A stretch of DNA of 6,182 nucleotides. Source: Nitrospiraceae bacterium. GTDB lineage: Bacteria > Nitrospirota > Thermodesulfovibrionia > UBA6902. The position numbers and the translations under genes are program-made. The stretch's first letter is position 1. Each line of letters begins with the position of its first letter. A model generated the notes under the pieces. That model worked only from the letters and a program-made list of their open reading frames with translations, had not been told where the DNA came from and searched no databases. The stretch is from positions 847,349 through 853,530 of the forward strand of contig CP070644.1 of the NCBI GenBank assembly GCA_020354155.1. The letters run 5' to 3'. Below, piece after piece: positions 1-5,298 of the stretch.

Positions 1-19
1 AGAGGGCGAGAGGCAGACC

Positions 20-634
20 ATGCCGGAAAAGAAGAGGGAAACAATCAGGCTGCCTGACCCGGCAGAGAAAAGCAGTACATCTGTTGAAGCGGCCCTGTTT
101 ATGAGGAGGTCGGTCAGGAGTTATCAGGATACCCCCCTTGGCGTTCCCGCAATTTCACAGCTTCTCTGGGCTTCGCAGGGCATCACAGACCCGGGAGGTC
201 TCAGGACAGCGCCATCAGCGGGTGCACTCTATCCTCTTGAAATATATCTCGTTGCAGGAAATGTGGACGACCTTCCCGATGGGGTATATAAGTACCGGCC
301 TGCCAGACACGAATTAACAGCTCTTGCAGAGGGCGACAAAAGAAATGAGCTCTGCAATGCGGCTCTCGGCCAGACTTCAGTAAAAAATGCCGCAGCAGTT
401 ATCGTGATTTCCGCAGAGTATGGACGAACAACCGGGAAGTATGGTGATAGAGGCAGACAATATGTTCATATGGAAGCCGGTCATGCAGCACAGAATGTCT
501 TTTTGCAGTCAGTTTCGTTGAACATAGGGACTGTCGTTATCGGTGCTTTTTATGATGAGGCAGTTAAAAAAGTCCTGGAGATGCCCGGGCATGAACAGCC
601 GCTCTATATCATGCCTGTAGGAAGAATGAAATGA
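20..634 (+). CDS. SagB/ThcOx-type nitroreductase-family flavin oxidoreductase
   Basis: This is a 204-residue FMN-dependent oxidoreductase of the nitroreductase superfamily, SagB/ThcOx branch. The visible family motifs, in order, are RRSVRSY (29-35, expected to contact the FMN phosphate), TAPSAGALYPLE (63-74), YVHMEAGHAAQNV (148-160), GTVVIGAF (170-177) and the C-terminal PLYIMPVGR (194-202). The domain is complete. The ATG at 20 has an AGAGG 6 bases upstream, but the frame is open to the left edge, so a longer start carrying a leader peptide cannot be excluded. SagB proper oxidises azolines in thiazole/oxazole peptide maturation. No cyclodehydratase or precursor-peptide gene is visible here, so this is more likely one of the many stand-alone members with unknown substrate. 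It may share a transcript with the methyltransferase gene that starts 32 bases downstream. The family call is secure and the reaction is not. Confidence 0.9.
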   Translation: MPEKKRETIRLPDPAEKSSTSVEAALFMRRSVRSYQDTPLGVPAISQLLWASQGITDPGGLRTAPSAGALYPLEIYLVAGNVDDLPDGVYKYRPARHELTALAEGDKRNELCNAALGQTSVKNAAAVIVISAEYGRTTGKYGDRGRQYVHMEAGHAAQNVFLQSVSLNIGTVVIGAFYDEAVKKVLEMPGHEQPLYIMPVGRMK

Positions 635-655
635 GAAGAGGTCTTCCCTTCTCAT
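631..655 (+). repeat. Inverted repeat over the oxidoreductase stop codon
   Basis: ATGAGAAG (631-638) and CTTCTCAT (648-655) form a perfect 8-bp stem with a 9-base loop. The stem overlaps the TGA stop at 632-634. No run of T follows, so it is not a canonical intrinsic terminator. It could stabilise or separate the messages of the two flanking genes. Function is unproven. Confidence 0.4.
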
Positions 656-666
656 AGCGATGCACT

Positions 667-1476
667 ATGAGCGGGAATAAATGCGTGGAATTTCTGCAAT
701 GGGCCTTGCCGCAGATGAGGATGCGGTGGCCGGGATTCAGGAAAGTACGCAGACAGGTGTGCAGAAGAATTGCAGGAAGGATCGAGGAACTGCACCTTGC
801 CGGACTCTCTCATTATAAAACCTACCTTGCAGACCATCGGGAAGAATGGAAAAAGCTGGAGTCCTTCTGCCGCATTTCCATCTCCCGATTTTACCGTGAC
901 AAAAGCGTATTCCAGTTCCTTCAGGATGTGGTGCTCAAGGAGCTTGCACAAGAGGCAGGGACAGACAGTGTACGGTGCTGGTGCTGCGGCTGCGCTGCAG
1001 GCGAAGAACCCTATACCCTGTCCCTTCTCTGGCATCACTTTCTGAAACCATCTTTTCCTTCAAAGGATATTGAAATCATCGCCACCGACTCCATGAAGCA
1101 CATGCTCCACAGGGCCTTGAAAGGACACTATGCCGGCAGCAGCATCAAAGAACTGCCCGCGGCGCTGTTACAGGCCGCGTTCATCCGTCAGAATAAACAG
1201 TATCTCTTAAAATCAGCCTATCGTGATTCCGTGCGTTTTCTACAACAGGATGTTCGTAAAAGAATGCCGGCAGGTCCCTTCCACCTCATTCTGTGCAGAT
1301 ATCTGGTCTTTACCTATTTTGACGAGAAACTCCAGGGGAAACTTCTGGAAAAAATTCTTACCCGCCTTGTGACTGGCGGTGCACTTGTTCTTGGAAAGAT
1401 CGACCGTCTTCCCTACACAACGGAAAAGCTTGAACCCTGGTCGGAAGGAGACCGTATTTACAGAAAAATCCGCTAA
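667..1476 (+). CDS. CheR-family SAM-dependent methyltransferase (orphan)
   Basis: This 269-residue protein has the CheR architecture: a helical N-terminal subdomain (about 1-75) followed by a SAM-binding Rossmann-like domain. Visible landmarks are ISRFYRD (72-78, CheR's 'T.FFRD' site), CGCAAGEEPYTL (107-118, motif I SAM-binding loop), ATDS (139-142, the acidic SAM-ribose position), the D195 region (QQDVR), LILCRYLVFTYFD (207-219) and GGALVLG (237-243). Canonical CheR methylates glutamates on chemoreceptors, but no receptor, CheA, CheB or CheW gene is nearby, so the substrate is unknown. One oddity is tyrosine 212 in CRYL, where the family normally has asparagine (CRN). The ATG at 667 is the first in-frame start after the stop at 655-657. 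Its ribosome site is weak, and a second ATG lies at residue 17. The family call is secure and activity is uncertain. Confidence 0.85.
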   Translation: MSGNKCVEFLQWALPQMRMRWPGFRKVRRQVCRRIAGRIEELHLAGLSHYKTYLADHREEWKKLESFCRISISRFYRDKSVFQFLQDVVLKELAQEAGTDSVRCWCCGCAAGEEPYTLSLLWHHFLKPSFPSKDIEIIATDSMKHMLHRALKGHYAGSSIKELPAALLQAAFIRQNKQYLLKSAYRDSVRFLQQDVRKRMPAGPFHLILCRYLVFTYFDEKLQGKLLEKILTRLVTGGALVLGKIDRLPYTTEKLEPWSEGDRIYRKIR

Positions 1477-1502
1477 TTGTTTCCGCTGCTTTTCTATACA
1501 AT

Positions 1503-1526
1503 GACTGTCCCTGTCCCCTGACAGTC
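1503..1526 (+). repeat. Hairpin downstream of the CheR-like gene
   Basis: GACTGTC (1503-1509) pairs perfectly with GACAGTC (1520-1526) across a 10-base C/T-rich loop, 26 bases after the methyltransferase stop. No T-run follows on the + strand, so it could be a pause or processing site rather than a standard intrinsic terminator. Confidence 0.35.
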
Positions 1527-1604
1527 TGAAGAAAACAGAGGTGTCCATCGTTGGATGCCAGGAAAACTCAAAGCACATAAAATTCTGCTCATTTCTGCCC
1601 CCTT

Positions 1605-1714
1605 CAGGGAGGCCGGCGGTGGGAACATCCCTCCCTGTAAACCCTTATAATCAAACTGGTTACGTAGGCCAGCAGGACATTGGTACCTGCTTATACTGTT
1701 CTGCATACAGTTTG
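1605..1714 (+). other. Candidate structured RNA or regulatory element
   Basis: Three perfect inverted repeats are packed into 110 bases. The first is an 8-bp stem CAGGGAGG/CCTCCCTG (1605-1612/1630-1637). The second is a closing 7-bp stem CAAACTG/CAGTTTG (1652-1658/1708-1714). Nested inside that is a 6-bp hairpin AGCAGG/CCTGCT (1671-1676/1686-1691). The nesting gives a branched fold if transcribed. It lies upstream of the best promoter for the CBS gene, so it would be transcribed only by read-through or from the weaker TATAAT at 1646-1651. No known riboswitch class was recognised. Confidence 0.3.
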
Positions 1715-1728
1715 CCGGAAAATGCCGA

Positions 1729-1756
1729 TTGACATTTCCTTATTATCTCGTATGAT
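1729..1756 (+). promoter_or_regulatory. Sigma-70-type promoter for the CBS-pair gene
   Basis: A perfect -35 TTGACA (1729-1734) is separated by 16 bases from a -10 TATGAT (1751-1756, five of six consensus bases). Initiation would fall near 1763 and give a leader of about 30 bases containing the AAGGAG ribosome site at 1781-1786, 8 bases before the ATG at 1795. Confidence 0.65.
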
Positions 1757-1794
1757 TGAATTAAAGAGGTCATAAAAAGAAAGGAGAAGCAGAC

Positions 1795-2214
1795 ATGTCT
1801 CTAAAAAGCATAATGATAGAAGATATTACCGCCCTTCCATCAACTGCGTCTGTTCTGGATGCAGCGAAGTTTATGACAGACATGAATGTAGGAAGTGTAA
1901 TTGTGACGGACGATGATCGCCCCTCCGGCATGATAACGGACAGGGATGTTGTGGCCAAGGTTATAGCACAGGGGAAGGATTCCAGTATGACGATGATCAG
2001 TGAAATTATGGTGTCTCCCGTTGTATCCATCGCTGAGGATAAAGACATCGTCGATGCCACACAGTTGATGTCTAACCATGGTATCCGGAGACTGCCGATC
2101 ACCAATACAGGCGGGAAGCTCGTAGGAGTTGTTTCACTTGACGATGTACTGGTCCAGCTCGGCATGGAAATGCAGAATATCGCGACAACATTAAAAAAAG
2201 AAATTGAACACTAA
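1795..2214 (+). CDS. Two-CBS-domain protein
   Basis: This 139-residue protein consists almost entirely of a CBS pair (Bateman module). CBS1 covers about residues 7-60 and contains GMITDRDVV (45-53). CBS2 covers about 72-128 and contains GIRRLPITN (96-104) and LVGVVSLDDVL (109-119). Each repeat shows the usual 'G.ITdRD'/'G.vS..Dv' end, whose acidic residue often contacts a nucleotide ribose. Stand-alone CBS pairs generally bind adenine nucleotides or related ligands and act as energy sensors, often as dimers; no effector domain is present here. A strong AAGGAG site supports the start, and a good promoter lies directly upstream. The hibernation-factor gene follows after about 115 bases in the same orientation and could be co-transcribed. 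The family is certain; ligand and partner are unknown. Confidence 0.92.
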   Translation: MSLKSIMIEDITALPSTASVLDAAKFMTDMNVGSVIVTDDDRPSGMITDRDVVAKVIAQGKDSSMTMISEIMVSPVVSIAEDKDIVDATQLMSNHGIRRLPITNTGGKLVGVVSLDDVLVQLGMEMQNIATTLKKEIEH

Positions 2215-2329
2215 CGATCGTACTCTTCAGAGATGAATGTATTACAGCTACTGTCCCTGGAGACTGCTGGTCACCCGGTATGAGCGAGGTGAAAAATATA
2301 GAATTGAATAATGCAAAGGATTGAATAGA

Positions 2330-2860
2330 ATGGAAATTCCATTACAAGTTACGAGCCGGAATCTTGCTTTGTCCGAAGCAATAGAAAGAAAACTTCGTAA
2401 AAAGGCCGGGAAACTGGATAAGATGTACAACAGGATAACGAGATGCAGGGTAGTCGTGGAATCTCCCCACCGCCATCATCACAAGGGCAGGTTATACAAT
2501 ATTAATATTTATATGACCCTGCCCGGTTCGGAACTGGTTGTGAAGCGTGCGCCCCATGAAGACCTGTACGCTGCAATCCGGAATAGTTTTAATGCTGCAC
2601 GACGCAAGCTTGAGGATTTTTCCAGACAGCAGCGCGGTGATGTTAAGCATCATGAGGCAGTGCCTCAGGGAACTATCACTGCACTCTCCCCGGAGAAGGG
2701 ATATGGATTGCTGACAACATCTGATGACCTGGAGGTGTACTTCCATGCCCATAGCGTCATAAACGACGACTTTAAGAATTTAAAGATTGGAATGAAGGTG
2801 CGCTTTAAAGAAGAGGCAGGTGAAAAGGGTCCCCGGGCGAGCACGGTAGCGGTCATCTGA
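2330..2860 (+). CDS. HPF/RaiA-family ribosome hibernation factor fused to a cold-shock domain
   Basis: The chosen ATG gives 176 residues. Residues 1-100 match the HPF/RaiA (S30EA, 'sigma-54 modulation') fold, beginning EIPLQVTSRNLALSEAIE, with the family segment SPHRHHHKGRLYNINIYM (45-62) and the closing helix DLYAAIRNSFNAARRKLEDF (78-97). Residues about 112-176 are a cold-shock OB-fold: GTITALSPEKGYGLL (114-128) includes an RNP1-like KGYGLL (123-128), and VYFHAHSV (136-143) is the RNP2-like strand. HPF proteins bind the 30S decoding site during dormancy, and cold-shock domains bind single-stranded nucleic acid. The ATG at 2330 is preferred because AAAGGA (2315-2320) sits 9 bases upstream; the in-frame TTG at 2321 touches that site and is unlikely. 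Long HPFs usually carry a dimerisation tail, so the cold-shock tail is the notable feature. Confidence 0.9.
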   Translation: MEIPLQVTSRNLALSEAIERKLRKKAGKLDKMYNRITRCRVVVESPHRHHHKGRLYNINIYMTLPGSELVVKRAPHEDLYAAIRNSFNAARRKLEDFSRQQRGDVKHHEAVPQGTITALSPEKGYGLLTTSDDLEVYFHAHSVINDDFKNLKIGMKVRFKEEAGEKGPRASTVAVI

Positions 2861-2900
2861 AAAAAAATAGTGAAGATACACAGGTCTTCTCGATACAACC

Positions 2901-2938
2901 AATCCCCCTCTGCGAAGGGGGATGAATGGTGGGGGGGC
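2901..2938. repeat. Short palindromic C-rich/G-rich repeat element
   Basis: ATCCCCCT (2902-2909) and AGGGGGAT (2916-2923) form a perfect 8-bp stem with a 6-base loop. A run of seven G follows at 2931-2937. The base use differs from both flanking genes. Its form resembles the small dispersed C5/G5 hairpin elements found between genes in many Desulfobacterota and Nitrospirota genomes. No T-run follows, so the sequence does not support a standard terminator, although the stem could still slow polymerase or protect the upstream message. Confidence 0.5.
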
Positions 2939-3024
2939 TTTCAGGAAAAAACTTCGTTGCCGAATGACACCTTGTTATACCTTTGGTCTGTTCAGTATCA
3001 GCTTCATGGAAAGGAGAAAGAACG

Positions 3025-3318
3025 ATGCCAATCTTCATGATGTTTGGAAAATATTCATCTGAGGCACTCAAGGGGGTCAGTGCCAAGCGGACAGACAGGG
3101 CTGTTGCAGTCATTCAGAAACATGGCGGCGATATAAAGTCCATGTATGCTGTGCTTGGAGAGCACGACCTTGTTTTAACTATAGATTTCCCCAACGAAGA
3201 GCAGGCCCTGCTGGCCTCAGTGGCACTGTACAAACTCACCGGCATACACTTTACCACTTCACCGGTTATTGAAGTTGAGAAGTTTGATACGTTGATCGGC
3301 AAGGCAAAGGAAATCTGA
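3025..3318 (+). CDS. GYD-domain protein
   Basis: This 97-residue single-domain protein belongs to the GYD family, a small alpha/beta fold related to the dimeric alpha-beta barrel and Lrp/AsnC ligand-domain type. It opens with a beta strand (PIFMMFGKY), then a helix with KRTDRAVAVIQKHGGDIKSMYAVLG (21-45). Next comes the eponymous motif region GEHDLVLTIDFPN (45-57), where the usual tyrosine of 'G.YD' is a histidine. It ends in SPVIEVEKFDTLI (79-91). Family members have no firmly established biochemical function. The ATG at 3025 is chosen because AAGGAG (3011-3016) lies 8 bases upstream; an in-frame TTG at 2983 has no ribosome site and would add residues unlike the family. It follows the HPF gene in the same direction after a 164-base gap with the hairpin repeat, so co-transcription is possible but unproven. 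Confidence 0.88.
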   Translation: MPIFMMFGKYSSEALKGVSAKRTDRAVAVIQKHGGDIKSMYAVLGEHDLVLTIDFPNEEQALLASVALYKLTGIHFTTSPVIEVEKFDTLIGKAKEI

Positions 3319-3652
3319 ATCTCATTGACAGGCAGCGACAGCGTGGTGCAATGGCGGGAGTCTGTGGGAATCGAAACATGCCTTTTCGTTACAATATCAT
3401 TTAATTTCATAAAGTTATAGAGGTTAAATAAATAGTTCCACGGTCTGTCCACGTTGCGATTTTACTATTTTCATCAAAATGTATAATCCGTACTAATTAT
3501 TTATTACCGTATAACTTGCTTCTTTCACCATCTAATAAGTATAGCGTTCCTATAAAAAATTACACCGCAAGTAAAATCATAAAACTAAAGTCTTGCAATA
3601 GAAAGGTCGTATCTTAATATATAAAATGACATGTTGTACTAGATAGGATAAA
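3319..3652. other. 334-base AT-rich intergenic gap
   Basis: I see no gene or RNA here. The base composition changes within this gap: the first 50 bases resemble the GYD gene, and from about 3380 onward the DNA is strongly AT-rich (about 28% G+C by hand count in 3481-3540). The only supported signal is a possible promoter at 3593-3620 near its right end. Confidence 0.6.
3593..3620 (+). promoter_or_regulatory. Possible promoter for the small exported protein
   Basis: TTGCAA (3593-3598) is followed after 16 bases by TAATAT (3615-3620), a fair sigma-70 pair 33 bases before the start codon. AT-rich DNA yields such matches by chance, so confidence is limited. Confidence 0.35.
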
Positions 3653-3655
3653 ATG

Positions 3656-4021
3656 ATGAAACGCCTATTTTTGCTCTTACCTGTCTTAACAATAATAATT
3701 GCTAGTTCTTGTCCGGATGCTTCCGAAACAAAGGGAATAATCGCCCACAAGATACTTAATAAAAGTGAATCAGAAGCTGGAATCTTATCAATAGATGTTC
3801 AGGTAAACCTTATAAATGGACGAATACCAAATAAAATTGAAATTGACGAATTGTCCGAATATTTAGCTCGACAAGAGAAAGAACACGAGAGTATTAAAAT
3901 TCTTTTTTATCTTCCTGATAGGGAGTCAGAATCTGATATCTATGCATCTGCAAATTATAAGCCCGAGCAAAAAGCAAAAATTGTTCGATTTATATTCTTA
4001 CAACACCTTCTATCGAAATAG
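3656..4021 (+). CDS. Small exported or lipoprotein-like hypothetical protein
   Basis: The 121-residue product starts with a clear export signal: KR at 2-3, then a hydrophobic core (LFLLLPVLTIII, 4-15) and ASSC ending at Cys19. That could be a weak lipobox, with alanine at -3 instead of leucine, or the end of an ordinary signal peptide. The mature part has a strand-like stretch SIDVQVNLI, an acidic helix KIEIDELSEYLARQEKEHE, a strand IKILFYLPD, then ASANYKPEQ. That order faintly recalls small proteins with an 'FYLPGM...WATTHF.P' core, but I do not claim membership. Two ATGs lie in tandem (3653, 3656). TAGGA at 3644-3648 favours the second, with a 7-base spacer. The gene is AT-rich like its surroundings. 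It is probably real and expressed in the envelope; its function is unknown. Confidence 0.65.
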   Translation: MKRLFLLLPVLTIIIASSCPDASETKGIIAHKILNKSESEAGILSIDVQVNLINGRIPNKIEIDELSEYLARQEKEHESIKILFYLPDRESESDIYASANYKPEQKAKIVRFIFLQHLLSK

Positions 4022-4398
4022 TCTCTTCCAAATGGAAATAGATGAGGATATATAAAGTCTGTTATCTAATTTTCGAGGTACAAATAGATTTTTTATAAAT
4101 CCAGGACCGTAATAATTTAATCCCTAGATACCCTTCCACATTCCCCTCTGGATCGAGAATCATAAGAAACACCTGTTCTCCGCTGATCAATGATTCATTA
4201 TCGTAATCGATGACACGGGCAAAGATTCCTACCCTATCACGCGGATTATTGGAGGGGCTATGTGGTAACTTTTCCGGTTCAAGAGATTGCCCAACGCCTT
4301 TTTATACAACTCTGGGTCATATTATTTAATGGGTGATGTCAATATCTGTTAATACCCAGTTAGTATTATATCTGCCAATGATAACTTATAATACATAA
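4022..4398. other. 377-base stretch without an intact gene
   Basis: No intact gene is present. Most of the stretch is a broken minus-strand coding remnant (listed separately, 4062-4321). The rest, 4322-4398, is very AT-rich with two short stems: TAATAC/GTATTA (4350-4355/4363-4368) and TTATAAT/ATTATAA (4386-4392/4398-4404). The second overlaps the PilZ stop codon. Neither is followed by a T-run on the minus strand. Confidence 0.55.
4062..4321 (-). pseudogene. Frame-broken coding remnant of unknown family
   Basis: Reading the minus strand gives two protein-like stretches in different frames. The first, from the stop at 4322-4324 to the TAG at 4229-4231, reads YDPELYKKALGNLLNRKSYH then IAPPIIRVIG. 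The second, ending at the stop at 4062-4064, includes RVGIFARVIDYDNESLISGE, then QVFLMILDPEGNVEGYLGIK and LLRSWI. A net frame change near 4225-4240 would join PPIIRV to GIFARVIDY smoothly. No credible start with a ribosome site precedes either part: the only ATG in the longer frame is internal, in FLMILD. The segment is somewhat richer in G+C than its flanks, as expected of old coding DNA. It lies just downstream of the PilZ gene on the same strand. The family was not recognised. A sequencing error rather than true decay is possible. Confidence 0.5.
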
Positions 4399-4707
4399 TT
4401 ATAAATTCTGTGAAACTAAGGTTACTAGTTCCAAATGCCGTTCATATAATTGCAACACCTCAACTCCTATTGCATCAGACATATTACAGGACTTCTTTAA
4501 CCACAAAATTTTATACGGGATCCTTAGGGGCTCATTTTTTAAATACATCAGCAGCCTATCACCTGAATTATAAGGCAAAGAGACGCCAACTTTGATGCAC
4601 ATTCCCTTATCTGATATATCCGTAACAACTCCATAATGAATTTCTCGGTCATGAAAAAATTGTACCTCTAAATTAGCTGGAAATCTTTTCCTGCCTCTTC
4701 TTTCCAT
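4399..4707 (-). CDS. PilZ-domain protein, candidate cyclic-di-GMP receptor
   Basis: This 102-residue single-domain PilZ protein carries both ligand motifs. The N-terminal RxxxR is formed by R4 and R8 in ERRGRKRF, and DISDKG at 30-35 satisfies (D/N)xSxxG. The remainder supplies the beta-barrel strands, including GDRLLMYLK (49-57) and AIGVEVLQL (79-87). PilZ domains with both motifs usually bind cyclic-di-GMP and relay it by protein contacts, controlling motility, exopolysaccharide or transcription. With no other domain, this protein must act through a partner. The obvious candidate is the two-CW protein encoded directly upstream: its stop codon ends 2 bases before this ATG. The ribosome site (AGAGG, about 10 bases ahead) lies inside the end of that upstream gene, which points to translational coupling. 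The domain call is secure; the partnership is inferred from position. Confidence 0.9.
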   Translation of the reverse strand: MERRGRKRFPANLEVQFFHDREIHYGVVTDISDKGMCIKVGVSLPYNSGDRLLMYLKNEPLRIPYKILWLKKSCNMSDAIGVEVLQLYERHLELVTLVSQNL

Positions 4708-4709
4708 AG

Positions 4710-5042
4710 CTATTTAGCCTCTTTCGAACGCTCTAGAAGTAATTTTTGTAAATGAGTCGGATTCAGCATATCAAATGCATCAATTTTTTCTTCTTTACTT
4801 ACAAGCTGAAAAAAATCGCAATTCATACAGGAATATTTCTCTTTGGCAAATTCACCCTTAATCTCCTCTTTACAAAGCTTCCCCGCAATGGCCCAGCATA
4901 TGCGACCACCATTTTTTCCCCCATTGACTCCGTTTATTGAGGTTGCATATGCTGCTGGGCATGTGCCACATTTATCTGCTACAGTTCCGCCCGGTTCTCT
5001 ACCACATTTTTCAAACTCCCAGCAATTATATTTTATAGCCAT
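4710..5042 (-). CDS. Two-CW-domain cysteine protein
   Basis: The 110-residue product matches the two-CW type: NCWEFEKCGREPGG (6-19), CGTCPAA (25-31), GGRICWAIAGKLC (45-57) and CMNCDFFQLV (72-81). Eight cysteines (7, 13, 25, 28, 49, 57, 72, 75) and the two Cys-Trp pairs (7-8, 49-50) suggest a metal or iron-sulfur site, or a redox-active cluster; which one cannot be told from sequence. There is no signal peptide or membrane segment, so a cytoplasmic location is likely. The C-terminal helix (KIDAFDMLNPTHLQKLLLER) may mediate contacts. Two-CW proteins often sit beside or within signalling proteins, in keeping with the PilZ gene 2 bases downstream. The start is supported by a strong AAGGAGG (5048-5054) 5 bases before the ATG. 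The leader contains competing inverted repeats. Confidence 0.88.
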   Translation of the reverse strand: MAIKYNCWEFEKCGREPGGTVADKCGTCPAAYATSINGVNGGKNGGRICWAIAGKLCKEEIKGEFAKEKYSCMNCDFFQLVSKEEKIDAFDMLNPTHLQKLLLERSKEAK

Positions 5043-5053
5043 TTTTGCCTCCT

Positions 5054-5087
5054 TTCTTATAAGAAGGTTTTATTCTCCATCCTTCTT
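5054..5087 (-). promoter_or_regulatory. Competing inverted repeats in the two-CW leader
   Basis: Arms 5061-5067 (AAGAAGG on +) and 5081-5087 (CCTTCTT on +) form a perfect 7-bp stem with a 13-base loop. The 12-base palindrome TTCTTATAAGAA (5054-5065) shares bases 5061-5065 with it, so the two pairings exclude each other. The palindrome runs directly into the AAGGAGG ribosome site (5048-5054). Alternative folding could therefore alter access to that site. Confidence 0.3.
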
Positions 5088-5099
5088 CTCCATATTTGT

Positions 5100-5128
5100 T
5101 ATTTACTACGATAAATTCCATTTGTCTA
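5100..5128 (-). promoter_or_regulatory. Weak candidate promoter for the two-CW/PilZ operon
   Basis: On the minus strand TAGACA (5123-5128, five of six -35 bases) is followed after 17 bases by TAAATA (5100-5105, a poor -10). Initiation would fall near 5093 and give a leader of about 50 bases containing both competing stems. AT-rich context makes chance matches likely. Confidence 0.25.
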
Positions 5129-5298
5129 TTTAAATGATTTAATGCGGACATAATGCAAGTTAATAGAGACGTATATTATTTACTCGCTAAGTAAAGATTA
5201 GTTAATCTGGTTTTGTACTAGTATCGTTGGAGGAAAGATTTAAGGATGATGATAATAGCGAATAATCAACGATTCTGAAATATGCTTATCACTGAATA

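Larger units (their letters stand above)
1477..1794. other. 318-base intergenic gap with inverted repeats and a promoter
   Basis: No convincing gene is present; the open frames here have neither ribosome sites nor recognisable protein character. The gap holds several perfect inverted repeats: 1503-1509/1520-1526, 1605-1612/1630-1637, 1652-1658/1708-1714 and, nested in the last, 1671-1676/1686-1691. A near-consensus promoter lies at 1729-1756. A second TATAAT at 1646-1651 has only a poor -35 (GGAACA, 18-base spacer). Confidence 0.6.

Noticed and set aside
652..1038. 128-codon minus-strand frame opposite the CheR-like gene
   Set aside because: It is antisense to an unmistakable methyltransferase, its sequence is low-quality, rich in Pro, Cys and Ser, and it shows no family motif.
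20..1476. Thiazole/oxazole peptide biosynthesis locus
   Set aside because: Only a SagB-type protein is present. No cyclodehydratase, precursor peptide or transporter is visible, and such oxidoreductases commonly occur alone.
1541..1732. 63-codon open frame in the gap before the CBS gene
   Set aside because: It has no ribosome site, its composition is not protein-like, and it overlaps the inverted repeats and the promoter's -35.
2321..2323. TTG start for the HPF-CSD gene
   Set aside because: The AAAGGA site ends directly at this codon, leaving no spacer. The ATG at 2330 has a 9-base spacer and matches the family N-terminus.
2303..2327. Direct repeat ATTGAATA (2303-2310 and 2320-2327) before the HPF gene
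   Set aside because: Two copies of an 8-base AT-rich word are easily chance; no third copy or symmetry was seen.
2902..2923. Intrinsic terminator after the HPF-CSD gene
   Set aside because: The stem is good but no T-run follows on either strand; it is described as a repeat instead.
2983..2985. TTG start for the GYD gene
   Set aside because: It has no ribosome site, and its extra 14 residues do not look like the family. The ATG at 3025 has AAGGAG at the right distance.
5246..5278. 10-codon reading frame (MMIIANNQRF) with GGAGG upstream
   Set aside because: It is very short, the spacing is poor (the nearer AAGG touches the ATG), and nothing supports expression.
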